From: CASQEL01 sp036655975
Lineage (GTDB): Bacteria; Desulfobacterota; Desulfovibrionia; Desulfovibrionales; Desulfovibrionaceae
Reading direction: 5' to 3'
NCBI GenBank assembly: GCA_036655975.1
Contig: JAVVPD010000002.1
Span: 5,347-69,346 of the forward strand
Length of the DNA stretch: 64,000 nt
Shown here in pieces: positions 16,622-25,488 of this stretch. A program made the translations under genes and the position numbers. Under the pieces are notes generated by a model, which saw only the letters and a program-made list of their open reading frames with translations, had not been told where the DNA came from and ran no database searches. How positions within the stretch are numbered: the stretch's first letter is position 1; each line of letters opens with the position of its first letter.

Positions 16622-16689
16622 TCATTACCTATATGCCTGAAGTTCCCCTGTTCTTTTTGTCTAACAAATAAACCTGAGGAGTACCTGTT

Positions 16690-17526
16690 GTGAACATTAT
16701 TGACTTTCGTTTTCGGCCGAACACCCCCGAAATTATTGATGGAATTAAGAATAGTTCTATGTTTAAGGCTGCTTGTAAAGTCATCGGCTTTGACAAGCGT
16801 GTGCCCCAAAGCCTTGAAGCAATAGTGGAAGGCCTTGACCAGCGGGGGGTGAAACTTTCCGTTATTACCGGGCGTGATTGCGAATGTACCTATGGTTTTC
16901 CCGCCAACAACCCGTCGGTATTGGCCTTTTGCAAGGCCTATCCGGAAAAGTTTGTGGGCTTTTGGGGCATTGATCCGCACAAAAAAATGAAGGCCGTGGA
17001 AGAAATTGTGCGCGTGACCAGCGAATACGGTATGCGCGGCATTGCCACTGACCCCTACCTCGCGCATTTGTCTCCCTGCGACGCGCGTTTTTATCCTATT
17101 TACACCAAGTGTGCAGAATTAAAAATTCCCGTGTTCATCACCATGGCCCCCCCTCCACAGGTTCCCGGTGCCGTCATGGCTGATGTGGATCCCCGCCATG
17201 TGGATATCGTAGCCCGGGATTTTCCGGAATTGACCCTGATTATGAGCCACGGCGGCTACCCCTATGTGAATGAAGCCGTGTTTGCGTGTATGCGTAACGC
17301 GAATGTTTATATGGATATTTCTGAATACGAACAGGCCCCCATGGCGGATGTATATATTCAGGCCATGAATAGCTGTATTGCCGATAAGGTGTTGTTTGCC
17401 AGCGCACATCCTTTTGTGGAGCAGGCTGAATCCATTGAAATATATAAAGCTATGCCACTGAGCGCGGAAAATCGCGAAAAAATATTCTACTCCAATGCCT
17501 GTCGCGTACTGGGCTTGAACAGTTAG
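16690..17526 (+). CDS. Amidohydrolase-family protein (amidohydrolase 2 / ACMSD-like fold)
   Basis: A 278-aa TIM-barrel protein of the amidohydrolase_2 type (PF04909). The N-terminal metal motif is unusual: D-F-R-F replaces D-x-H-x-H. Later landmarks are kept: G-F-W-G-I-D-P near residue 92, M-S-H-G-G-Y-P near 188 and F-A-S-A-H-P near 238, where the family often has G-S-D-x-P. Several usual metal ligands therefore look altered, so a decarboxylase or hydrolase activity with a changed metal site, or a non-canonical role, is possible. The GTG start follows TGAGGAG. It leads an operon with an MHS transporter and shares the divergent sigma-54 region with islA, which implies a function in sulfonate metabolism. 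No substrate is claimed. Confidence 0.8.
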   Translation: MNIIDFRFRPNTPEIIDGIKNSSMFKAACKVIGFDKRVPQSLEAIVEGLDQRGVKLSVITGRDCECTYGFPANNPSVLAFCKAYPEKFVGFWGIDPHKKMKAVEEIVRVTSEYGMRGIATDPYLAHLSPCDARFYPIYTKCAELKIPVFITMAPPPQVPGAVMADVDPRHVDIVARDFPELTLIMSHGGYPYVNEAVFACMRNANVYMDISEYEQAPMADVYIQAMNSCIADKVLFASAHPFVEQAESIEIYKAMPLSAENREKIFYSNACRVLGLNS

Positions 17527-17624
17527 AAAAACGTGTCCTTGCGTGTGTGATATGTATAGTTCTTTACGGTCGTATCCGTGCGGATGCGGCCGCCATTTTA
17601 AACGCCATTATTAAGGATATCTTT

Positions 17625-19007
17625 ATGGACAACGTTGGGCAAAAAAAGTTATTGCGCCGTGTAGCTTTTGCAAGTGTGGTCGGAGCAACCATTGAATGGT
17701 ACGATTTCTTTTTATACGGAGTTATCGCGGGTATCGTATTTAACAGGTTTTATTTTCCGGCTGACGATCCCACGATTTCCACCATGCTGGCATACACGAC
17801 TTTTGCGGTAGGTTTTGTTACCCGTCCGCTGGGGGGCATTGTTTTTGGGCATTTTGGCGATAAATTGGGCCGTAAAAGTATGTTGGTTATGACCCTGATG
17901 ATTATGGGGGGCTCCACCGTGCTGATTGGTTGCGTGCCTACCTATGACCAGATCGGCATTGCCGCGCCTTTATTGTTGCTGTTTTTGCGTATTATCCAGG
18001 GTATTGGCCTGGGCGGCGAATGGGGCGGTGCGGTGCTTATGACCTTTGAATATGCCCCCAAGGAAGAGCGTGGTTTTTACGCAAGCTTACCGCAAATCGG
18101 TTTGGCTATCGGCTTGTGCCTCGCTGCGGGGGTTGTCGGGCTGTTGTCCTTTGCGTTGACAGAAGACCAATTCCTCACCTGGGGTTGGCGTGTGGCTTTT
18201 ATCCTGAGCATTGTCATGCTGGGGGTGGGGACATACATTCGTTTGCATGTGGCAGAAACGCCGGAATTTCAGAAGGTCAAAGAAGAAAATAAGCAAAAAA
18301 GTAAAGACACCAGCATCCCCATTGCCGATATGTGGAAAAACTTTAAAGGCAATACCATTGCCGGCATGGGGGCACGGTATATTGACGGGGTATTTTTCAA
18401 TATTTTTGGGGTATTCTCAATCAATTACCTGACCCAACATGTGAATATTCCGCGCACGGAAGCGTTGATGGGGGTCATGTTGGCGGCGCTTGCCATGTGC
18501 GTGACTATTCCGCTGTACGGAATGCTTTCTGATAAAATAGGCAGGGCGCGAACCTATTTTTGGGGTAGTTTAGTGTCTGGCGCGGTGGCTTTTCCCGCGT
18601 TTTGGGTGCTGAACAACAGTGGGGGCAGCATTCCGCTGGTGTGGCTGGCGCTGATTATTCCTTTCGCCATTTGTTATGCCTCGGTGTACGGGCCGGAAGC
18701 GGCGTTGTTTTCCGACCTATTCCCGGCGCGGGTGCGCTACACGGGGATTTCCTTCGTGTACCAATTCTCGGGAATTTTCGCCAGTGGCCTGACGCCCATT
18801 ATTGCGACGGCACTTTTAGCCTACAACGGGGGCGATCCTTTCTATGTATGTTTATATGTGCTGTTTGCGGGGCTGGTGAGTATGTTCTCGGCCCACTGGA
18901 TAGGCAAACATGCGGCAGACAGTGAAGCTGCCAAAGAAGACACTCCCACTGGCCCGCGTAAGATGTTTGTGCGGGCCTGTGGGGAAGAACGGCGTTTAGT
19001 GGGGTAA
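17625..19007 (+). CDS. MHS-family MFS transporter (candidate sulfonate/organic acid-H+ symporter)
   Basis: A 460-aa twelve-helix permease of the metabolite:H+ symporter group (ShiA, ProP, KgtP relatives). Family signatures are the N-terminal G-A-T-I-E-W-Y-D-F-F-L-Y-G, the loop 2-3 motif G-H-F-G-D-K-L-G-R-K and the G-L-G-G-E-W-G-G-A box near residue 128. The ATG at 17625 follows AAGGAT; an upstream in-frame start would add 26 unrelated residues. It lies 98 nt after the amidohydrolase gene. Known isethionate users of this family often import the substrate with a TRAP system; none is present here, so this protein is the best local candidate for the importer. Its 3' end overlaps the opposite-strand response regulator by 12 nt. 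Confidence 0.9.
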   Translation: MDNVGQKKLLRRVAFASVVGATIEWYDFFLYGVIAGIVFNRFYFPADDPTISTMLAYTTFAVGFVTRPLGGIVFGHFGDKLGRKSMLVMTLMIMGGSTVLIGCVPTYDQIGIAAPLLLLFLRIIQGIGLGGEWGGAVLMTFEYAPKEERGFYASLPQIGLAIGLCLAAGVVGLLSFALTEDQFLTWGWRVAFILSIVMLGVGTYIRLHVAETPEFQKVKEENKQKSKDTSIPIADMWKNFKGNTIAGMGARYIDGVFFNIFGVFSINYLTQHVNIPRTEALMGVMLAALAMCVTIPLYGMLSDKIGRARTYFWGSLVSGAVAFPAFWVLNNSGGSIPLVWLALIIPFAICYASVYGPEAALFSDLFPARVRYTGISFVYQFSGIFASGLTPIIATALLAYNGGDPFYVCLYVLFAGLVSMFSAHWIGKHAADSEAAKEDTPTGPRKMFVRACGEERRLVG

Positions 19008-20063
19008 GTCCTGCGGATCTTCGTCAACGTAGGTTTGGCTGATTTTTTGGAAGGTATCCTGCACTTGCACAAAGGCGTCTACCAGGATGGGATCGAATTG
19101 GGTGCCGCGCCCTTCATAAATAATGGTGCAAGCGGCGCTGTGATTCATGGCGGGTTTATAAACGCGTTTACTGACCAAAGCGTCGTATACGTCTGCAAGG
19201 CTCATAATGCGGGCGGGCAGGGGGATTTCTTCGCCGGAAATACCGCGTGGATAGCCCTGACCGTCCCAGCGTTCGTGGTGCCCATAGGCAATTTCACGGG
19301 CGAGCATCAAAAAAGAATTGCGGCCTAATTTGCGTTCGGCGGCAGCAAGGGCATCGCGCCCGCGCGTGGTGTGGAGTTTGATTTCTTCGTATTCTTCATG
19401 GGTCAAGGCCGTAGGTTTCAGCAGCACGGCGTCGGGGGTGCTCACCTTGCCAACATCGTGCAAAGGTGCGGAAAGATATAAAGATTCTAAGGTACGCGCG
19501 TCAAATTTATGCAAGTGGGTGGCTAAGGTTCGCACATAGTTTTGGGTGCGTTTGATGTGCCCACCGGTTTCTGGGTCGCGCCACTCAGCAAGGGTGGCAA
19601 GAGCGGTGATGGTGACTTCTTGGGTGAGAATCAATTCACTGGTGCGCTCGTGAACCAGCACGTCTAAACGGTCACGGTGGCGCTTAAGCTCCAATTGGTT
19701 TGCAATGCGGTTGATCAATAAGGAGGTGCGGAAAGGCTTGCTCACATAATCTACCGCCCCAAGGTGCAGGCCCCTCGCCTCGTCCGCCATGTCGCTTTGA
19801 CCGGTGACGAAAATAACGGGGATATCATGCGTTTGGGGGGCTTGCTTCAGCAGACGGCAGACTTCATACCCGTTCATACCGGGCATCACTACGTCCAATA
19901 AAATTATATCAGGCGGCGTGGCAGATTTTGCTAATTTCAGGGCTGTTTCCCCATTGAGGGCAAACATGATGATATATTTATCTTTAAGTGATTCGGCAAG
20001 GATTCTGATGTTCTCGGGGGCATCGTCAACAATAAGAATGCGGCTATGCGCGATATCATTCAT
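18996..20063 (-). CDS. Response regulator with HD-GYP output domain
   Basis: A 355-aa protein. The receiver domain spans residues ~7-122 with acidic pair D13/D14, the phospho-acceptor Asp57 in L-L-D-V-V-M-P-G and Lys near 109 (S-K-P-F). A coiled linker leads to the HD-GYP domain (~150-345) with the metal pair in A-P-L-H-D-V-G-K and the signature H-H-E-R-W-D-G-Q-G-Y-P-R-G. HD-GYP domains hydrolyse cyclic di-GMP. No sensor kinase is adjacent. Its stop overlaps the end of the convergent transporter gene by 12 nt. Confidence 0.93.
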   Translation of the reverse strand: MNDIAHSRILIVDDAPENIRILAESLKDKYIIMFALNGETALKLAKSATPPDIILLDVVMPGMNGYEVCRLLKQAPQTHDIPVIFVTGQSDMADEARGLHLGAVDYVSKPFRTSLLINRIANQLELKRHRDRLDVLVHERTSELILTQEVTITALATLAEWRDPETGGHIKRTQNYVRTLATHLHKFDARTLESLYLSAPLHDVGKVSTPDAVLLKPTALTHEEYEEIKLHTTRGRDALAAAERKLGRNSFLMLAREIAYGHHERWDGQGYPRGISGEEIPLPARIMSLADVYDALVSKRVYKPAMNHSAACTIIYEGRGTQFDPILVDAFVQVQDTFQKISQTYVDEDPQDLPH

Positions 20064-20131
20064 AGTGATGTATATCCTGCACTGGTACAGCCGTGCCCTT
20101 GCATGTTTCGGGATGACGCTCGCGGTTAGGA

Positions 20132-20749
20132 TTAATTTTTTTGGGCATGCTTGAGGCTAGCGTGAGCGAGGGGGTTTACTAAGGATTCACCCAAACGCAC
20201 GAGCAATGCGCTTTGTGCTTTTACCAAGCTTTCATAGCTGAGACCCGCAGGCTGGTGTTCCATGAAATTGCCCTGTGCAGCGATTTTATCGTTCACGGTA
20301 CGCAATGTCCACCGCACTTCTAAGATGGCGTCCGCGCCGAAGGTACCGTCAAAACGTAGCACCTGCACAAAAAGCTGTAAAGGGCCATTGCTGTGGTCGT
20401 CGGCAGGCTCTAGAGAGACATTTTGGAGCGCCAGACGGGGGGCCAGCACTTCGGCGAGCACACGCCGCATCCCGCTGCCGAGGGATTCTGCCCATTGATG
20501 ATAGTCGGCTAGGGTCACCTGAACCGTGTTCGGCGAGCGCGTAACAATGGAATTTCTATCAAGATAATTGGGAATATTCACCGGACGTATTTGCACAGCC
20601 ATTTTGGGGCTGGGGGCGTTTTCCACCGGTTTTTGTTCACTGTCCAGCACATAATAGTTGGTCGCGGGGCTTCTGCCCGCGCAGCCAAAGCCCAAGCCCA
20701 ACACGACACTCGCGCACAATATCAGGGGAAGAAAGGAGAATTTTTTCAT
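20132..20749 (-). CDS. ABC-type transport auxiliary lipoprotein (PqiC/YmbA-like)
   Basis: A 205-aa lipoprotein. The signal peptide ends in a lipobox with Cys near residue 23 (L-G-L-G-F-G-C), followed by A-G-R-S-P-A-T-N-Y-Y-V-L-D, the start of the ABC_trans_aux domain. Such proteins sit at the outer membrane and work with MCE proteins and Mla-type ABC transporters. The start overlaps the MCE gene stop by 4 nt, and it is the last gene of the four-gene operon. Confidence 0.85.
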   Translation of the reverse strand: MKKFSFLPLILCASVVLGLGFGCAGRSPATNYYVLDSEQKPVENAPSPKMAVQIRPVNIPNYLDRNSIVTRSPNTVQVTLADYHQWAESLGSGMRRVLAEVLAPRLALQNVSLEPADDHSNGPLQLFVQVLRFDGTFGADAILEVRWTLRTVNDKIAAQGNFMEHQPAGLSYESLVKAQSALLVRLGESLVNPLAHASLKHAQKN

Positions 20750-21717
20750 TTTTGTTTTCCTTTACCGAGAAGCAAGGCTTCAGGATTACGTTCCAGCATG
20801 TTTGTCAATTCGCGTATGGAACGGGCCGTGGCGTTGAATTCTTTTAAGGCCTGATTGAATTCAGACACTGTTTGTGAATCTTTGCCCACAACCCCCTTGG
20901 CGGAAGCCAATGTTTGTTCCATCTGTTGAGCGGCGGCGGCAAGGCTTTTCATGGCAAGCTGGAAGGCGAGGACGGTTTCGGGCAATTGTTTGTCCATAAG
21001 CCCCGCAGCATTATTCAGTTTGCTAAAAGTTCCCCTGGCATCGGCGGGAAGGCTTTCCATGTTTTTGAAAAGTTCTTGGGCATGGACAAAGGTGCCTCTA
21101 AAGGCCGTAATGGCTTCATGTATTTCTTTACTATTGGCAATTTGGGCAACGCCGGTTAAGGCCTCTTGCAACGAGGTGGCGATACTTTCAAGGGGCAAAC
21201 GGGTCAGCGTTTTTTGGAATTCGTCTAAGGGGGAAGGAACAGTGGGGATTTCCTGGGTGTGATCACTGGTGTGATAGCGTGCGGGAGTGCCGGGGAAAAA
21301 GTCTAATTCAATGCGGTATTGTCCGGTGATGAAGCTCTGCATTTGCAGGCGGGCCCGTAAACCGCGCCGAACCATGCGCCGGATGATTTCTTCGCGCATA
21401 TCGTTGGAGATGGTGCCATCGGTTCCCATCCGGACAATATTACTTTCGTCAATGCGGATAAATACGGGAATGGTCACCCCTTCATCGCGCGAATTGGCAA
21501 CAAGGGTAATTTTGGTGACATTGCCCATGGGCACCCCTCGGAACACCACCGGCGCGCCGATGCTCAGTCCGCTTACGGAACCATCAAAATAGAGCACATA
21601 GTCCACATCATCACTGAGTAATTTTTTACCGCCCAGCGCCAGAATGCCCAGCACCAGCAGGGCAATACCGCCAACAACAAAAGCGCCAATGCGGACTTTA
21701 CTGCCTTCTGTGCTCAT
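20746..21717 (-). CDS. MlaD-family MCE lipid-binding protein
   Basis: A 323-aa protein with one N-terminal membrane helix (residues ~10-28) and a periplasmic MCE domain (~38-115) with the pattern Y-V-L-Y-F-D-G-S-V-S-G-L-S-I-G-A-P-V-V-F-R-G-V-P-x-G. A long helical part follows. In Mla and Pqi-type systems it forms a hexameric ring that passes phospholipids between membranes. It overlaps both neighbours by 4 nt, so the operon is tightly coupled. Confidence 0.92.
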   Translation of the reverse strand: MSTEGSKVRIGAFVVGGIALLVLGILALGGKKLLSDDVDYVLYFDGSVSGLSIGAPVVFRGVPMGNVTKITLVANSRDEGVTIPVFIRIDESNIVRMGTDGTISNDMREEIIRRMVRRGLRARLQMQSFITGQYRIELDFFPGTPARYHTSDHTQEIPTVPSPLDEFQKTLTRLPLESIATSLQEALTGVAQIANSKEIHEAITAFRGTFVHAQELFKNMESLPADARGTFSKLNNAAGLMDKQLPETVLAFQLAMKSLAAAAQQMEQTLASAKGVVGKDSQTVSEFNQALKEFNATARSIRELTNMLERNPEALLLGKGKQK

Positions 21718-22517
21718 ATACCAACCTCGTGGGATTCATCGTAACCGCCGCGCGTCAGAAAACGTAGGACAGTCAGATCAGTAGTGGGAGTCTGCAACAG
21801 TTCCGAAGGATTTCCCTTCGCGGAAACGGTGCGGGTTTGTGTGTCTAAAAACAGGCTATTGTTGCCGATGGCAAAAATACTTGCAAGGTCGTGGCTGACC
21901 ACTACAAAGGTTTTTTGCATGGTTTGGCGTAATTCCAAAATAAGATCGTCGAGCAGGCGGGCGCTTAAAGGGTCAAGGCCTGCGGAGGGTTCGTCCAAAA
22001 ATAAAATATCGGGGTCAAGGGCCAGCGCGCGGGCCAGCCCCGCTCTTTTACGCATGCCCCCGCTGATTTCTGAAGGATAATAGTCTTCAAAACCCGCAAG
22101 GCCCGCCAGCGCCAGTTTTAGCGAGGCTTGCTCGCGGATGTCATGGGGGGAAAGCGTGGTGTATTGCTGCAAGGGCAGTCCCACATTTTCCGCTAAGGTC
22201 ATGGAACTCCACAAGGCACCGCCCTGAAACAACACCCCGGCACGGCGCATGATTACTTGGCGCTCGGCATTTGTTCCGTTCCAAAAATCGCTTTCGCCAT
22301 AGTGTACTTGCCCCGTGCGCGGGCTTTTTAGGCCCATAAGCACACGCAATAGGGTGCTTTTACCGCAACCGCTGCCGCCCATAATAATAAAAATATCACC
22401 CTTACGGACGGTGAAAGAAATATTACGCATCAGCACAAAATCGCCGTAACCCACGGTGAGGTCGTTCACCGTGATGCAGGCTGGAAGTTGTGTCTCTATA
22501 TTTTGAGGGTATTGCAT
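21714..22517 (-). CDS. MlaF-like ABC transporter ATPase
   Basis: A 267-aa ATPase with Walker A G-G-S-G-C-G-K-S-T near residue 47, signature S-G-G-M-R-K-R-A near 147 (the M-R form is typical of MlaF) and Walker B I-L-F-L-D-E-P-S-A-G-L-D near 167. I start at the ATG at 22517, which lies inside the last codons of the permease gene (22-nt overlap); the longer frame would begin with an improbable Cys/Gly/Tyr-rich stretch. It powers lipid movement by the permease encoded upstream. Confidence 0.93.
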   Translation of the reverse strand: MQYPQNIETQLPACITVNDLTVGYGDFVLMRNISFTVRKGDIFIIMGGSGCGKSTLLRVLMGLKSPRTGQVHYGESDFWNGTNAERQVIMRRAGVLFQGGALWSSMTLAENVGLPLQQYTTLSPHDIREQASLKLALAGLAGFEDYYPSEISGGMRKRAGLARALALDPDILFLDEPSAGLDPLSARLLDDLILELRQTMQKTFVVVSHDLASIFAIGNNSLFLDTQTRTVSAKGNPSELLQTPTTDLTVLRFLTRGGYDESHEVGI

Positions 22518-23635
22518 ATAATTGTGATCACCGCTGTGGCGATAATAATAAAAACAATAGAATTCACCACAGCTGCCGTGGTTGCCATGCCCACCGCCGC
22601 AGCACTCCGTCCGCAACGCATACCTTGATAACAGCCCACCAGCGCGATAATGATGCCGAAGACCGTGCCGTACACAAGTCCAATGATAATATGTTTATAC
22701 GGCACCATGTCCATGGTGGCGGTGAGATATTCGAGGGGGTGCAAGCCCAGCATGAATACGCCCACCAGAAAGCCCCCCACGACACCCATAAGGTCAGCGT
22801 ACAAGGTGAGCAGGGGAATCATGGCGGTCAGGGCCAGCAAGCGGGGGAGCACCAGAAAATCGGTGGGAGAAAATGAAAAGGTCGCTAAGGCGTCGACTTC
22901 TTCGTTGACCTGCATCGTGCCGATGAGTGCGGCATAGGAGGCCCCCATACGTCCGGCCATGACCACCCCCACCATAATGGCCCCCATAACCCGCAGCATG
23001 CCAATACCCACAAGGCCCGCTACATAAATCTGCGCGCCAAACTGGGTTAATTGCACTGCGCCCACAAAAGCCAGAATAAGCCCGAATAATAAGCTGGTGA
23101 TGGAAATAATGGGCAAAGAATTAACGCCGCAATCCTGCATGGCGGCGAACACATCGCGCATACGCATGTCGGCTTTTCCCTGGAACAAGCGTCCCAAAGA
23201 AATAGTCACTTCTCCCAGAAAAGTCAGCGCGTTATTGAAGGCAAGGGGAATGCCCAGACATGAGGCACCGATGGAGGCCAAGACCCCCTCTTTTTGGGTG
23301 CTGCGGGCAGAACCCGCCTGCGGGGGCACGGCAAAGGCCAGCACGAGTAATTGGCGTAAACCTTCAGGCAGGGCGCTATCGTCTACAGGAATATTACGGG
23401 TTTTCGCCGCTTGCACGGCGCGCACCAGAAAAACCAGAACACTTGTGTCCCAAGATTCTAGGTTTTCAGCTTGTAAACACAGGCTCCGAGTCTGGGGGTT
23501 GTCAATGCCCGCCATGAGCGCGTCAGCATTGGCAATGCTGTTGTTCATATTCCAAGTGCCCGACACAATAAGGGTATAGGCATGGGCGTTTTGAAGGGCG
23601 CGGGCCTGCGGTGTGGGGGGAGAGGCTTGGGGCAC
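22496..23635 (-). CDS. MlaE-family permease with N-terminal STAS domain
   Basis: A 379-aa protein. Residues ~18-100 form a STAS-like domain (the MlaB role in other bacteria is carried on a separate gene), and residues ~125-379 form the MlaE permease with about five helices and the G-R-M-G-A-S-Y-A-A-L-I-G-T-M-x-V-N-E-E-V-D-A-L loop typical of the family. The fusion makes a separate mlaB unnecessary. It is the first gene of the operon; the start is GTG at 23635 without a clear RBS. Confidence 0.9.
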   Translation of the reverse strand: MPQASPPTPQARALQNAHAYTLIVSGTWNMNNSIANADALMAGIDNPQTRSLCLQAENLESWDTSVLVFLVRAVQAAKTRNIPVDDSALPEGLRQLLVLAFAVPPQAGSARSTQKEGVLASIGASCLGIPLAFNNALTFLGEVTISLGRLFQGKADMRMRDVFAAMQDCGVNSLPIISITSLLFGLILAFVGAVQLTQFGAQIYVAGLVGIGMLRVMGAIMVGVVMAGRMGASYAALIGTMQVNEEVDALATFSFSPTDFLVLPRLLALTAMIPLLTLYADLMGVVGGFLVGVFMLGLHPLEYLTATMDMVPYKHIIIGLVYGTVFGIIIALVGCYQGMRCGRSAAAVGMATTAAVVNSIVFIIIATAVITIICNTLKI

Positions 23636-23768
23636 GAGAGTCAGATCCTACTTTTTATGATAGTGTACTCTGAATAGAGTGGCACTATGCTCTATTTGTT
23701 TTGTTAAAGCAAGAAATATTAGAAAAGTAGGGTAGTGCTCACCTAGGGGATGGGGAGAAATAGAGGTC

Positions 23769-23793
23769 GGAGGGGGGAACCATTCCCCCCTCC
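23769..23793. terminator. Perfect 11-bp hairpin upstream of the Mla operon
   Basis: GGAGGGGGGAA at 23769-23779 pairs with its complement at 23783-23793 across a 3-nt loop. It stands between the ALDH gene end and the Mla operon start, next to repeat copy B. It lacks a U-run but should stop or slow leftward read-through. Confidence 0.6.
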
Positions 23794-23814
23794 TTAGGAG
23801 TATAGAGTAAGGCC

Positions 23815-23923
23815 TAGAGCAATGCTCTGGCGACGAGAAGCGTCGCCCGCCCCTTAGGCCTAGGCGAAATGTACTTTCGCCGTAAAGCGCCGGAGGGAGC
23901 GTCTGGAATCACAAAGGCTTTAG
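23815..23923 (+). repeat. Dispersed structured intergenic repeat, copy B (109 bp)
   Basis: It shares the ~80-bp core with copies A and C, and the GAGCA/TGCTC plus GGCGACG/CGTCGCC arms with copy A. The end of the repeat (CTTTAG) supplies the TAA stop of the leftward aldehyde dehydrogenase gene. Confidence 0.9.
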
Positions 23924-25449
23924 GAGGCTACACAGGAACGGACAGCGCTGGATTTGGCGCCGGTTTCAACCTGTGTTTTGGGAGCAACAGTGCGTACGGT
24001 AACAACTTTATCTTGGGTGAAGAAGTCGATCCCGCACTTGCCCTGCACTTTGTTGGTGCCGAGCAAGGAACCTTTAATACCACCGAAGGGTGCGTAGGGG
24101 TGCGGCGCACACACGCCCACATTCACGCCCACCATGCCCACATCAGCTTCGCGACCGAAGGCTTCAGCATAGTGGAGGCTTTGGGTAAAGATGCATGCGC
24201 CGTTGCCGAATTCCGAAGCGCGGATAAGATTCAGCGCGTCGTCCATGTCTGCCACCTTGATGGTCGCCACGAGGGGGCCAAAGACTTCAGTGGTAAACAA
24301 GGGGTTACACGGTGTCACGTCCTTGATGATCGTGGGGCCGACAAAAAAGCCGTTTTTATTTTTTGCGGGCAATGCGGGGTTGCGCCCGTCAAGGATCAAT
24401 TCGCATTTGCCATGCTGCAAGGCGATATCCACGTATTTTGCGATATTATCTGCGGCATCGCGGGAAATCAGCGGCCCCATGTAGACATCAGGATCAAAAG
24501 CGTCCCCGATTTTTACTGTTTTGGAGGCTTCCAAGATGCGTTCGATAACCGTGTCATAAATTTCGGGCACGGCGGCAACAATGGAACCTGCCAAACAGCG
24601 CTGCCCCGCAGAACCGTAGCAGGAATTCAAGAAGTTGTTGATAAACACATCCATATTGGCGTCTTCCATAACAACCAACATGTTTTTGGCCCCGCCCAGC
24701 AGCATGGAGCGTTTGGCCCCTCGGGCGCAGCCTTCTGCCATCTTTTTGGCGGTGGGGGTGGAGCCTACCAAGCAAACGCCCGCCATGCGGTGATCTTCGT
24801 ACCACGTACCGGGAATGGAGCGGTCACCGTGGATAACGTTAACCACACCTGCGGGCAAGTTCACTTCCATAAAGATTTCACACATTAATTGCATGAAATA
24901 GGGGGACTGGGTTGAAGGTTTGTAGATAAAGGTGTTCCCTGCGGCAATGGCGAAGGGAATAAACCAGCCAAACACCAGTGCGGGAAAGTTAAAGGGCGCT
25001 ACGCCGCCAAAAACACCCAAGGCTTGCTTGGTGACTTTGACGGAAATATTGGAGGCGATATGTTCAAGGGTATCGCCCTGAATCAGCGAGGGAGTGGTGC
25101 AGGCCATTTCAAGAATTTCGATAACCCTTTGCACTTCGCCTCGGGCTTCAGAAATATGTTTTGCCTGATCATAGGTGATAGCCTGAGCCAGTTTTTCTAC
25201 ATCACGAACCATACAGCCGTGTATTTTATGTATAAAAGCTACACGTTTACCGATGGAAGTATTGTGCCATGCGGCGTAGGCTTGGTGAGCTGTAGCAATG
25301 GCCGCTTCGGCTGTGGCGGCTCCCGACATGGGGACTTCGCCAATTTTTTCGCCTGTAGAGGGATTATATAAGGGCTTGGTGGGCGCGCCCTTTTCTTCTT
25401 GCCATTGACCGTTGATGAAGTTTTTGATGGTGATATAAGGAAAATCCAT
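23920..25449 (-). CDS. Aldehyde dehydrogenase of the CoA-acylating (MMSDH/IolA-like) type
   Basis: A 509-aa NAD-dependent enzyme. The catalytic Cys285 lies in S-A-G-Q-R-C-L-A, and the segment that carries the general-base Glu in hydrolytic ALDHs reads L-L-G-G-A-K-N, with no Glu, as in methylmalonate-semialdehyde dehydrogenases that form acyl-CoA. P-F-N-F-P near residue 152 and P-Y-A-P-F-G-G-I-K-G-S near 465 are also present. It is the last gene of an ADH-MHS-ALDH operon. In this context it could turn acetaldehyde (from isethionate cleavage) into acetyl-CoA, or act on sulfoacetaldehyde or a malonate-type semialdehyde. The substrate is not settled by sequence. Confidence 0.88.
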   Translation of the reverse strand: MDFPYITIKNFINGQWQEEKGAPTKPLYNPSTGEKIGEVPMSGAATAEAAIATAHQAYAAWHNTSIGKRVAFIHKIHGCMVRDVEKLAQAITYDQAKHISEARGEVQRVIEILEMACTTPSLIQGDTLEHIASNISVKVTKQALGVFGGVAPFNFPALVFGWFIPFAIAAGNTFIYKPSTQSPYFMQLMCEIFMEVNLPAGVVNVIHGDRSIPGTWYEDHRMAGVCLVGSTPTAKKMAEGCARGAKRSMLLGGAKNMLVVMEDANMDVFINNFLNSCYGSAGQRCLAGSIVAAVPEIYDTVIERILEASKTVKIGDAFDPDVYMGPLISRDAADNIAKYVDIALQHGKCELILDGRNPALPAKNKNGFFVGPTIIKDVTPCNPLFTTEVFGPLVATIKVADMDDALNLIRASEFGNGACIFTQSLHYAEAFGREADVGMVGVNVGVCAPHPYAPFGGIKGSLLGTNKVQGKCGIDFFTQDKVVTVRTVAPKTQVETGAKSSAVRSCVAS

Positions 25450-25488
25450 GTTGTCCTCCGAGGGTAAAACGTTTTTTACTGTATTTTT

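Noticed and set aside
16408..17067. 219-codon leftward frame over the amidohydrolase gene and its leader
   Set aside because: It would run through the sigma-54 promoter and the conserved amidohydrolase codons; no RBS.
23869..24888. 339-codon frame opposite to the aldehyde dehydrogenase gene
   Set aside because: It begins inside repeat copy B and overlaps the conserved ALDH gene; the composition is that of a shadow frame.
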